Assembly (NCBI GenBank): GCA_023388075.1 | Contig: JAEWGX010000085.1 | Location: forward strand, 7,963 to 71,962 | DNA from: Pseudomonadota bacterium | Lineage (GTDB): Bacteria; Pseudomonadota; Gammaproteobacteria; Burkholderiales; Burkholderiaceae_E | DNA length: 64,000 nt | Direction of reading: 5' to 3' | Part shown: positions 7,932 to 15,869 of the stretch, piece by piece | Layout: each line of letters opens with the position of its first letter | Position numbering within the stretch: position 1 is the stretch's first letter | The notes under the pieces: generated by a model | Told to the model about the DNA's origin: nothing | The model's input: only the letters and a program-made list of their open reading frames with translations | Database searches by the model: none | Translations under genes and position numbers: made by a program

Positions 7932-10900
7932 TCATCGGGAGAGTCGTTGCCTGGTCGCAACGGCGCGCGATGAGCGGTCGCGCAAGCGGAAGACCCGGGT
8001 GCTGCCACTTTCGAAGCGGACCCGCCGGCCGTTGACCTCGAGCAGGATCGGCGCCGAACCGGTGTTGCGACCGCGCACGGTGAGCGCGGCCGGCGTCAGG
8101 CGCAGGTCGAGCGCCTGTCCGCGATAGCGGATGCGAAACTCCATGCGGCGCAGCTCCGGCGGCAGCCGCGGATGCAGCCGGAGCACGCCGTCGCGCACCT
8201 CGATGCCCGTGCAGACGCGCTGGATCAGGTCCACGGTGCCCGCCATGGCGCCGAGGTGGATGCCTTCGGCCGTCGTGCCGCCCTGGATGTCGCTCACGTC
8301 GCTCTGCAGTGCCTCCGCGAAGAAGGCCATCGCACGGCTGCGGTCCGACCGGGCGAGCACCCAGGCGAGCGCCACGCGGCTCAGCGTCGATCCATGCGAC
8401 GAGCGCACTGCGTAGTACTCGACGTTGCGAACCAGCTCCGCGGTCGTGAGACGGTAGCCCAGCCGTTCCAGCAGCCCGCGGAGCTCGTCGGCCGTGAAGA
8501 TGTAGACGAGCATCAGCACGTCGGCCTGCTTGGAAAGCTTGTAGCGGTTCGCGCTGTCGTCCTCCGCCTCGAGGATGAGGTCCATGCGCTGGATGTTCCC
8601 GTAGCGGGCGCGGTAGGCCTCCCAGTCGAGCTCCTCGAGCTTCTCGTAGCCTTCGAACTGGCTGATGATGCCGTCGTCGTGGAACGGGACGAACATGCGG
8701 TGGCTGATGTCCTCCCAGCGCCGCAGCTCGCCTCCCGTGATACCGAGGCGTCCCATCAGCTCGATGCGATCCATCTCCGAGACGGTGCGCAGGACGTCGA
8801 GCGCGCGGCAAAGCACCCACACCGCCATCACGTTGGTATAGGCGTTGTTGTCGAGCCCCGGACGATCCGACCACGGATAGCCTTCGTGGTACTCGTCCGG
8901 ACCCATCACCCCGCGGATCTCGTAGCGCTCGCGCTCCGCATTGAACGTGGCGAGGCTCGACCAGAACTGCGCGATCGAGAGGATCAGCTCGGCGCCGTGC
9001 GCATGCAGGAAGTCGGTGTCCTCGGTGACCTGGAAGTACTGCCAGACGTTGTAGGCGATCGCGCTGCCCACGTGGCGCTGCTGCCAGGAGTTGTCCGGCA
9101 CCCAGCGGCCGGATCGCCAGTTGAGGTTCAGCTCCTGCGTCTCCTCCTGCCCGTCGCTGCCGCTCTGCCAGGGAAACATCGCGCCGCGCAGCCCGGCGCG
9201 GCGGGCCGCCTCCCGCGCCTCGCCGAGGCGGCGGGCGCGATACATCAGGAGGGACCGGGTGATCTCCGGCATCCGGTGGTTGAAAACCGGGAAGATGAAC
9301 AGCTCGTCCCAGAAGACGTGTCCCTGGTAGGCCTCGCCGGTCCATCCGCGCGCCGGCACGCCGATGTCCAGGTCGATCGAATGCGGCGACACCGCCTGCA
9401 AGAGGTGGAAGATGTTGAGCCGCAGCAGCATCAGCGCGTTGAGTCCGCTGAAGCCGGAGCCTTCCGGCTCGAGATGGATGTCGAACCGGCGCCACAGCCG
9501 GCGCCACGCGCGCCGGTGCGCATCCGCAAGCGCCGCGAAGGTTCCGGCCCGCGCGATCGCGGTCCGGGAGGCAAGCTCGCATTCCGAGATGGCGCGATCG
9601 CGTGAGGTGTACAGGGCACAGGCCTTCTCGACGACGATCGGCTGGCCGGCGATCGCCTCGACGGTGAACTCCTGACCGACGTACCCCGGCCTCTCCACGG
9701 TGCGCCGCGCCGGTGCGAGCCTCGCCCCTGCGCGACTGACGCGCGTGCGCGCGGCCTGCGCGACGCGCACGCGCGACTGGCTGGTCTCGACGGTGAGGAC
9801 GATCTCGTCGCCGCCGATGACTCGAACGCTCTCCGGCACCAGATGACGGTTGTTGAAGCGCTCGTAGAGCTTGGCGCCGCGGTTGACCACCTCCCCATCG
9901 AGCGCCGTGTGCCAGGTCACCGCGCCGGACCAGTTCTCCGGGGTGAACACGATCTCGAGCGCGGCAAGATGCGGCTCCTCCATCGAGACGAGCCGGCGCT
10001 CCTCGATCGCTGTGCGGCGGCCCTCGACATCTTCCACGCGCAGGCGCCGCAGCAGCATGCCGTGGCGCAGGTCCAGCTCCTGCCGCCAGGAAAGAATGGA
10101 AGCCCGGGTCGGCGCGAACCACTCGCCCCCGTTCACCTGCCACTTCAGCACCAGCCAGTCCGGCAGGTTGACCAGGTCCTCGTTCTCCACCACGCGCCCG
10201 GCGACATCGGTGCGCAGGCGGTTGTAGCCCCCGGCCAGGTACGTGCCGGGATAGTGCACGCCGTCCGCGGTGGTCCCGGCCACCGCGCCGCGCGTCGTGA
10301 AGTAGCCGTTTCCGAGCGCGCACAGCGCTTCCCGGATGCCTTCGGTGGCGGGATCGAAGCCGTCGTAGGTGAGAGACCAGGTGGACGCCGGTTCCTGCGC
10401 CACCTGCACCTCGGCGAGGCTTCCCACCACCACGTCGGCGCCCGCGCCGCGCAGCGCGCGCGACAGGCCGCCGCGATCGACGCCGATCACGTTTCCGAAG
10501 CCACCGGCGCGGCCGGCGGCCACACCGACGATCGCATCCTCCACCACCACGGTACGAGAAGGCTGGACCCGCAGCCGCCGTGCGGCCTCCAGGAACGTGT
10601 CCGGGGCGGGCTTGCCGGCAAGTCCGTGGCGCTCGACATCCAATCCGTCCACCCGGACGTCGAAAAGGTCGGCGATGCCGGCGGCCTCCAGCACTGCCGC
10701 GCAGTTGCGGCTGGAGGAGACGACGCCGGTGAAGACGTCCTCGGCGCGCAGGCTGCGGACCAGCGCGATCGCGTCCGGGTAGACCTCGACCCCGTCGCGC
10801 CGGAGCGCCGAGAGGAAGCCGTCGTCCTTCCTCGCCGCGAGCGAGCCGATGCTCGGCACTTCCGGCTTTCCGGCCGGCGATTCCTCGGGCAGCTCGATGC

Positions 10901-11156
10901 CACGCGAAGCGAGGAAGGACACGACCCCGTCGCGGCGCGGCTTGCCGTCGACATAGCGACGGTAGTCGGCCGCGAGGTCGAACGGCACGAACGGCACGCC
11001 GGTCGCATCGGCACGCTCGCGCAGGAAGCCGTCGAACAGATCCTTCCAGGCGACGGCGTGCACCGATGCGGTTCGTGTGAGGACACCATCCAGGTCGAAC
11101 AGCACCGCGTCGCAATCGCGCGGCGACAGCGTGACGACGCAACTGGTGCGGGTCAT
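7932..11156 (-). CDS. Beta-phosphoglucomutase/glycoside hydrolase family 65 phosphorylase fusion
   Basis: A 1074-residue two-enzyme protein. Residues 1 to about 255 form a HAD beta-phosphoglucomutase domain with the nucleophile Asp21 and acid/base Asp23 in DLDGVLTRT, SSSRNC, GKPAPD and VVEDAIVGV. The rest is a GH65 protein with an N-terminal beta-sandwich, an alpha/alpha barrel and a C-terminal beta domain; the catalytic GPDEYHE motif is present with Glu755. GH65 phosphorylases split maltose, trehalose or kojibiose into beta-glucose 1-phosphate and a sugar, and the mutase would convert that to glucose 6-phosphate, so the two halves form a pathway. The disaccharide is not determinable. The ATG at 11156 follows GGAAGGGAC; a longer frame exists but starts in poorly coding DNA. 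Confidence 0.9.
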   Translation of the reverse strand: MTRTSCVVTLSPRDCDAVLFDLDGVLTRTASVHAVAWKDLFDGFLRERADATGVPFVPFDLAADYRRYVDGKPRRDGVVSFLASRGIELPEESPAGKPEVPSIGSLAARKDDGFLSALRRDGVEVYPDAIALVRSLRAEDVFTGVVSSSRNCAAVLEAAGIADLFDVRVDGLDVERHGLAGKPAPDTFLEAARRLRVQPSRTVVVEDAIVGVAAGRAGGFGNVIGVDRGGLSRALRGAGADVVVGSLAEVQVAQEPASTWSLTYDGFDPATEGIREALCALGNGYFTTRGAVAGTTADGVHYPGTYLAGGYNRLRTDVAGRVVENEDLVNLPDWLVLKWQVNGGEWFAPTRASILSWRQELDLRHGMLLRRLRVEDVEGRRTAIEERRLVSMEEPHLAALEIVFTPENWSGAVTWHTALDGEVVNRGAKLYERFNNRHLVPESVRVIGGDEIVLTVETSQSRVRVAQAARTRVSRAGARLAPARRTVERPGYVGQEFTVEAIAGQPIVVEKACALYTSRDRAISECELASRTAIARAGTFAALADAHRRAWRRLWRRFDIHLEPEGSGFSGLNALMLLRLNIFHLLQAVSPHSIDLDIGVPARGWTGEAYQGHVFWDELFIFPVFNHRMPEITRSLLMYRARRLGEAREAARRAGLRGAMFPWQSGSDGQEETQELNLNWRSGRWVPDNSWQQRHVGSAIAYNVWQYFQVTEDTDFLHAHGAELILSIAQFWSSLATFNAERERYEIRGVMGPDEYHEGYPWSDRPGLDNNAYTNVMAVWVLCRALDVLRTVSEMDRIELMGRLGITGGELRRWEDISHRMFVPFHDDGIISQFEGYEKLEELDWEAYRARYGNIQRMDLILEAEDDSANRYKLSKQADVLMLVYIFTADELRGLLERLGYRLTTAELVRNVEYYAVRSSHGSTLSRVALAWVLARSDRSRAMAFFAEALQSDVSDIQGGTTAEGIHLGAMAGTVDLIQRVCTGIEVRDGVLRLHPRLPPELRRMEFRIRYRGQALDLRLTPAALTVRGRNTGSAPILLEVNGRRVRFESGSTRVFRLRDRSSRAVATRQRLSR

Positions 11157-11244
11157 GTCCCTTCCGGACGCGGCGAACGCGACGCGGCGCGCATCTTCTC
11201 GTCTCCCGACAAACCGCGGACGACCGGCAGGGTGCTCGTCGTCC

Positions 11245-11260
11245 ATTACCAATTGGCAAT
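11245..11260. promoter_or_regulatory. AT-rich imperfect palindrome between the GH65 fusion and H-NS-type gene
   Basis: The 16-base element ATTACCAATTGGCAAT reads as its own complement except at one mirrored pair, around a CCAATTGG core. It sits in the 208-base divergent gap in otherwise GC-rich DNA, 89 bases upstream of the GH65 fusion start. It could be an operator or part of a promoter; no convincing -35/-10 pair is visible. Confidence 0.3.
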
Positions 11261-11364
11261 ATAGCGTGGCTGGCGGCGCGCCCACCCTCCCGGACACCTG
11301 AAAATCGTTTCGAATCACCGGGTTATGGCGTATGCTTGTCGTCCCGCGAAACCGGACCATCTAC

Positions 11365-11715
11365 ATGACGAAGACGTCGGCAGAAATCCACCGCCAGATC
11401 GAGCAACTCCAGCGGCGCGCCGAGGCCCTGAAGAAGCGCGAGATACGCGGCGTCGTGTCCCGCATCCGGGAGGCGATCGAGTATTACGGCCTCACCGCGA
11501 GCGACCTGGGACTCGATTCGCGAAGCGGCGGAGCTGCCTCCAAGGGCGCCCGGAAGGCTGCCGGCCGCAAGGCGTCGGCCCGCAAGGCGAAGCAGCCGGC
11601 GCCGGCCAAGTATCGCGACGAGGCCGGCAATACCTGGAGCGGTCGTGGCAAGCGTCCGCAATGGTTCAAGTCCGCGCTCGAATCGGGCAAGACGCTCGAG
11701 GATCTGTCGGTCTAG
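11365..11715 (+). CDS. H-NS family nucleoid-associated protein
   Basis: A 116-residue H-NS-type protein. Residues 1 to about 45 form the coiled-coil oligomerisation region (IHRQIEQLQRRAEALKKRE). A lysine- and alanine-rich linker follows (about 55-80), then the C-terminal DNA-binding motif YRDEAGNTWSGRGKRPQWF. It should bind curved AT-rich DNA and silence transcription. The ATG at 11365 fits the family N-terminus, though no strong ribosome binding site is seen; an upstream ATG at 11332 is in frame. It is followed after 4 bases by the kinase fusion, so the two may be cotranscribed. Confidence 0.9.
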   Translation: MTKTSAEIHRQIEQLQRRAEALKKREIRGVVSRIREAIEYYGLTASDLGLDSRSGGAASKGARKAAGRKASARKAKQPAPAKYRDEAGNTWSGRGKRPQWFKSALESGKTLEDLSV

Positions 11716-11719
11716 GCAG

Positions 11720-13285
11720 TTGCCGGACACGATCCGCTTTCTCGAGCAGGAGCTTGCCGTCCGCGGCGGCATGCCTGTCGAGCAGACGCAGACCCACGTC
11801 TCCCTGGTCCTGCTGTCACCGGCCCTGGCCTGGAAGATCAAGAAACCGGTCACGCTGCCGTATCTGGACTTCGGCACGGCCGCGCTGCGGCTGGCCGCCT
11901 GCCAGCGGGAGCTGGCGCTCAACCGCAGGACCGCGCCGTCGCTCTACCGGGCCGTGCACCGCGTGACGCGCGATGCCAGCGGGCGCCTCGCGATCGACGG
12001 CGACGGCGAACTGGTGGACGCGGTGCTCGAGATGCGCCGATTCGACGAAGAGGGCCTGTTCGACCGCCTCGCCGCGCGCGGCGAGCTCGCTCCGGCGCTG
12101 GTGACGGCGCTTGCCGGCCAGATCGCCGCGTTCCATCGCGCCGCCGCGCCGACGGTTCCGCCGGCCGGTAGCGGATCCCGGCGGATCGCCGCGGTGCTCG
12201 AGATCAACGAACGCGCGCTCCGCGAGGGCGTCGGCGTGCTCGGCGAGGCCGCGGCACGGCGAGTGATCGACGCGAGCCGCGCGACATGGCGACGCGTCGC
12301 CCCGCTGCTGGACGCCCGGCAGGATGACGGACGGGTCCGCCATTGCCACGGCGACCTCCATCTGCGCAACATCGTCGCGATCGACGGCATGCCGACGCTC
12401 TTCGACTGCCTCGAGTTCGACGACGACATGGCGACGATCGACGTGCTCTACGATCTCGCCTTCGCGTTGATGGATCTTTGGCATGCGGGCAACCAGCCGC
12501 TGGCCAACCTGCTGCTCAACCGCTACCTGGACCAGGCGGACGAAGCCGACGGGCTCCCCCTGCTGCCACTCTTCATGGCGATGCGCGCGACGGTGCGCGC
12601 CCATGTGACCGCGACGCAGGCGCTCGCGACGCCGGCCGGGCCGGCGGTCCGCGACGCTGGGGACGGCGCGGCGCCCGAGCGCGAGACGCTCGCGCGCGCT
12701 GCCTGCGACTACCTCGCGCTCGCGGACCGTCTGCTGGCGCCTGCGCCGCCCTGCCTGGTCGCGGTCGGCGGCTACAGCGGATCGGGCAAGTCCACCACCG
12801 CGGCGGCGGTCGCGCACGCGGTGGGTGCGCCGCCCGGTGCACGGGTGCTCTCGAGCGATCGCCTGCGCAAGGCGCTCCACGGCGTGTCGCCGCAGACCCG
12901 GCTGCCACCGCAGGCTTATCGGCCGGAGGTGTCGGAACAGGTCTACCGCGCGATGGCGGAGCAGGCGGCCGCGGTCCTTGCGTCCGGGCACGGCGTCGTC
13001 GCCGATGCGGTGTTCGATCGGGCGCAGGATCGCGCGCGGATCGGCTCGGTGGCCGAGGCAGCGGGCGTGCCGTTCATCGGTGCCTGGCTCGAAGCACCGG
13101 CCGCCGTGCTGCTGGATCGGGTAGCGAAGCGACACGGCGATCCGTCCGACGCGGACGCGGCGGTGGTCGAGCGGCAGCTCGAGCGCGACGTCGGGCCGCT
13201 CGATTGGCACCGGATCGATTCCGGCGGCGATGCACCGGCCAGGGTGCTGGCGCACCTGCGCGCGGCGACGGCGTCGCCGGGCTGA
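11720..13285 (+). CDS. Bifunctional aminoglycoside phosphotransferase-like/P-loop kinase protein
   Basis: A 521-residue fusion. The N-terminal half resembles APH-type kinases: the conserved opening THVSLVLL followed by WKIKKPV, the catalytic loop HGDLHLRN (210-217) and a metal-binding FDCLEFD segment. The C-terminal half is an AAA_33-type P-loop kinase with GYSGSGKST (351-359, Lys357). The pair is a known but biochemically obscure architecture in proteobacteria; despite the name, aminoglycoside resistance is not implied. A TTG at 11720 is used as start because it lies just past the H-NS stop and matches where the family domain begins; an ATG at 11771 would cut conserved sequence. A hairpin follows the stop. 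Confidence 0.8.
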   Translation: MPDTIRFLEQELAVRGGMPVEQTQTHVSLVLLSPALAWKIKKPVTLPYLDFGTAALRLAACQRELALNRRTAPSLYRAVHRVTRDASGRLAIDGDGELVDAVLEMRRFDEEGLFDRLAARGELAPALVTALAGQIAAFHRAAAPTVPPAGSGSRRIAAVLEINERALREGVGVLGEAAARRVIDASRATWRRVAPLLDARQDDGRVRHCHGDLHLRNIVAIDGMPTLFDCLEFDDDMATIDVLYDLAFALMDLWHAGNQPLANLLLNRYLDQADEADGLPLLPLFMAMRATVRAHVTATQALATPAGPAVRDAGDGAAPERETLARAACDYLALADRLLAPAPPCLVAVGGYSGSGKSTTAAAVAHAVGAPPGARVLSSDRLRKALHGVSPQTRLPPQAYRPEVSEQVYRAMAEQAAAVLASGHGVVADAVFDRAQDRARIGSVAEAAGVPFIGAWLEAPAAVLLDRVAKRHGDPSDADAAVVERQLERDVGPLDWHRIDSGGDAPARVLAHLRAATASPG

Positions 13286-13303
13286 GCGCTCTTCCGGCAT
13301 GCG

Positions 13304-13324
13304 GCCCTCCCGAGAGGGAAGGGC
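13304..13324. terminator. Stem-loop between convergent genes
   Basis: GCCCTCCC (13304-13311) pairs with GGGAAGGGC (13316-13324) with one bulged A, closing a GAGA tetraloop. It lies in the 42-base gap between the stop of the rightward kinase fusion and that of the leftward NUDIX gene, where a bidirectional terminator would be expected. There is no clear T-run on either side. Confidence 0.45.
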
Positions 13325-13327
13325 ACG

Positions 13328-14203
13328 TCAGCCGAAGAAACCGTCGAAGCCGTCGAACGGCTCGAACCGCCGATTCCTGAAGACGAGCCGCGACGGACCG
13401 GACAGCGCACGGAAGGCCACCGGGTGTCGCTCGTCGCCGGGATAGCACACCACGCGCTCGCCGTCGATCTGGCAGGAGTGCGGCTCGATCAGCACCGGGC
13501 CGCCGGCGCGGGCGCTCTCGATCACCTCGCTCGCCGAGGCATGGCGCGAAAGGCCCGCGAGGCTCATGATCTGCGGTGGCGCGAGCATGATGCGCCCGGC
13601 CCAGTACGCCTGCAGTGCGTCGCGCGGGCGCAGCCAGGTGCTCTGCACCGCCTCGTGATCGTCATGTCGGACCTCCACGCCGGCGTGGGCGACCGCGACG
13701 AAGAAACGCGTGTCGAAACGACGCGCGGTCACCGACGGCACCCTGGGGGTGATCCAGCGCGACCAGGGCACCAGCCGGCTGGTGTCGAGATCGAGGCCCA
13801 GGTCGGCCAGCATCCGGCCGAACGAGAACCCCTCGGCATGGCGCAGGTCGAGCACTCCCGCCCGGACCGGTGTCGAGCCGCGGGTGAACAGCAGCCCGGC
13901 TTCCTCGAACGCCTCGCGCATCGCGGCGACGAAGAGGCCGGCCGCCTCACGCGCGCCGAGCCCGGGCTCGCGCAACTCGGCCTGCAATGTCTCGGGCTCG
14001 CGATCGAGCCGGGCAAGCAGCGCCGCGTCGGAGTCGCCCGGATCGAGCTTGCCGCCGGGAAAGACGTGCGCACCGCCGAGGACGCTCGAGGAAGCATGGC
14101 GCTCGATCATCAGCACCTCGAGGCCACCCGGGGCGTCGCGCAGCAGGACGATGCTCGCTGCCGCGGCGGGCGGCGTCGTCACTTCCTCGTGGTTCAGCTC
14201 CAT
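13328..14203 (-). CDS. NUDIX hydrolase (NUDT19-like)
   Basis: A 291-residue NUDIX protein. Its fold begins after a short N-terminal extension (ASIVLLRD) and it has FPGGKLDPGD followed, after an insertion, by the metal-binding REAFEEAGLLF. The insertion between the GG and REAxEE halves is typical of the larger NUDT7/NUDT19-type members, some of which hydrolyse CoA or acyl-CoA diphosphate bonds; that substrate is only a suggestion here. The C-terminal third (residues about 170-291) has no recognised motif. The ATG at 14203 (MELNHEE) precedes the conserved region. It is divergent from the aldehyde dehydrogenase gene, with 41 bases between starts. Confidence 0.85.
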   Translation of the reverse strand: MELNHEEVTTPPAAAASIVLLRDAPGGLEVLMIERHASSSVLGGAHVFPGGKLDPGDSDAALLARLDREPETLQAELREPGLGAREAAGLFVAAMREAFEEAGLLFTRGSTPVRAGVLDLRHAEGFSFGRMLADLGLDLDTSRLVPWSRWITPRVPSVTARRFDTRFFVAVAHAGVEVRHDDHEAVQSTWLRPRDALQAYWAGRIMLAPPQIMSLAGLSRHASASEVIESARAGGPVLIEPHSCQIDGERVVCYPGDERHPVAFRALSGPSRLVFRNRRFEPFDGFDGFFG

Positions 14204-14244
14204 GGCTGCCCATGCTACCAGCGTCGCTGCGCTAAACTGGCCCG

Positions 14245-15840
14245 ATGGACGAGCCGACCGGATCCGCATTCCGTCTCACCTACTCGACGATGTTCGATCC
14301 GCCCGAGGCGCTGCACCGGGCGTTCGAAGCGGCGCTCCAGTCGGTGCGCGGCGAGCTGGGCAGGACCCTCCGGTTGGATCTCGACGGCGTCGGGAGCGGC
14401 GCGCCGGCGGCCAGCGCCTCGTTCCTCGACGTGCGCGCGCCGGCGGACGACGAATGCCTGCTCGCGCGCATGGAGGCGGCCAGCCCCGAGACCGTGGACC
14501 GCGCGGTCCGCGCGGCCCGCGAAGCGTTCCCGCGCTGGGCCGCGCTGCCGTGGCGCGAGCGCGTGGCGATCCTGCGCAAGGCCGCCGATCTCATCGAGGA
14601 GCGCGTCTACCGCATCGCCGCCGTGGTGGCGATGGAGGTCGGCAAGAACCGGATGGAGTCGATCGGCGAGGTCCAGGAAACCGCCGACCTGGTCAACTGG
14701 TACTGTGACCAGATGGAGCAGAACGCCGGCTTCGTTCGCGACCTGCCGAACGATCCGGTCAAGGGGTTCGTCAGCCGCAACCGCACCGTGCTCAAGCCCT
14801 GCGGCCCGTGGGCGGTCATCGCGCCGTTCAACTTCCCGGTCGCGCTCGCCGGTGCGCCGGTTGCAGCCGCGCTCGTCACCGGCAACACGGTCGTGTTCAA
14901 GGTGGCGAGCAGCACCGCGTGGAGCGGCTGGCTGCTGCACCAGGCGTTTCGCGACGCCGGCGTGCCGCCCGGCGTCCTGACCTATCTCGCCGGCTCCGGC
15001 AGCGTGGTGGGCGACGGCCTGGTGCGCCATCCCGGAATAGCCGGCGCCACCTTCACCGGCTCGCACGAGGTCGGCATGGGCATCCTGCGGCACTTCGCCG
15101 CCGGCACTCGACCGCGCCCCTGCATCGCCGAGATGGGCGGCAAGAACGCCGTGGTGGTGAGCCGCCACGCGGACCTCGACCGGGCGGCGACGGGGATCGT
15201 GCGCTCGGCCTTCGGCCTTTCCGGACAGAAGTGCTCGGCCTGCTCGCGGGTCTACGTGGAACGGCCGGTCGCGGCCGAGCTGATGGAACGCATGAGCGAT
15301 CTCGCGCGCGGGATCGCGGTGGGCGACCCCACCGACCGCGCCCACTGGATGGGTCCGGTCATCGATGCCGCGGCGAGAAACCGGTATCTGGAGGCCAGCG
15401 CGCGGCTGCGCGAGCTCGGGCGCATCCATGTCGGCGGTGCCGCACTGTCCGGACCGGGACGCGACCGCGGCTGGTACGTCGCGCCGACGGTGGCCACCAT
15501 CGGTCACGACGACCCGCTCTGGCGCGCCGAGCTGTTCGTGCCGCTGGTGCTGGTCGGCGAGGTCGATTCGGTTGACGAAGGCATCGAGCGCGCGAACGAC
15601 AGCGACTACGGTCTCACCGCCGGCTTCTACGGCGCGAGCGACGAGATCGACCATTTCCTCGCGCGCATCGAGGCGGGGGTCACCTACGTGAACCGCCCGC
15701 AGGGTGCCACCACGGGCGCCTGGCCGGGCTACCAGCCTTTCGGCGGCTGGAAGGGCAGCGGCACCACCGGCAAGGCGATCGGATCGTTCTGGTACCTGCC
15801 GCTCTACCTGCGCGAGCAGTCGCAGACCGTCGTCGACTGA
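14245..15840 (+). CDS. Aldehyde dehydrogenase, 1-pyrroline-5-carboxylate dehydrogenase-like
   Basis: A 531-residue NAD(P)-dependent aldehyde dehydrogenase. The catalytic cysteine is Cys330 in GQKCSACSR, and the general-base glutamate is Glu296 in AEMGGKN. The nucleotide-binding APFNFPVALAG is intact. The N-terminal part (PPEALHRAFEAALQSVRGELG) and the overall pattern recall L-glutamate 5-semialdehyde dehydrogenases, which oxidise the proline catabolic intermediate to glutamate, but no proline dehydrogenase gene is near. The gene is followed after 29 bases by an FAD-dependent oxidoreductase on the same strand, so the two may act in sequence. Confidence 0.88.
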   Translation: MDEPTGSAFRLTYSTMFDPPEALHRAFEAALQSVRGELGRTLRLDLDGVGSGAPAASASFLDVRAPADDECLLARMEAASPETVDRAVRAAREAFPRWAALPWRERVAILRKAADLIEERVYRIAAVVAMEVGKNRMESIGEVQETADLVNWYCDQMEQNAGFVRDLPNDPVKGFVSRNRTVLKPCGPWAVIAPFNFPVALAGAPVAAALVTGNTVVFKVASSTAWSGWLLHQAFRDAGVPPGVLTYLAGSGSVVGDGLVRHPGIAGATFTGSHEVGMGILRHFAAGTRPRPCIAEMGGKNAVVVSRHADLDRAATGIVRSAFGLSGQKCSACSRVYVERPVAAELMERMSDLARGIAVGDPTDRAHWMGPVIDAAARNRYLEASARLRELGRIHVGGAALSGPGRDRGWYVAPTVATIGHDDPLWRAELFVPLVLVGEVDSVDEGIERANDSDYGLTAGFYGASDEIDHFLARIEAGVTYVNRPQGATTGAWPGYQPFGGWKGSGTTGKAIGSFWYLPLYLREQSQTVVD

Positions 15841-15869
15841 TCGGTCGAACCGAGACATTGAACCAAGCG

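Noticed and set aside
7237..11259. Very long overlapping minus-strand frame (about 1340 codons) running through both the GGDEF/EAL gene and the GH65 fusion
   Set aside because: It is an out-of-frame shadow of two genes with clear family motifs; its translation is arginine/alanine-rich low-complexity sequence typical of GC-rich alternative frames.
11720..13285. Aminoglycoside resistance gene
   Set aside because: The N-terminal domain belongs to a broad APH-like kinase group fused to a P-loop kinase; this architecture is a housekeeping type in proteobacteria and no resistance context is present.
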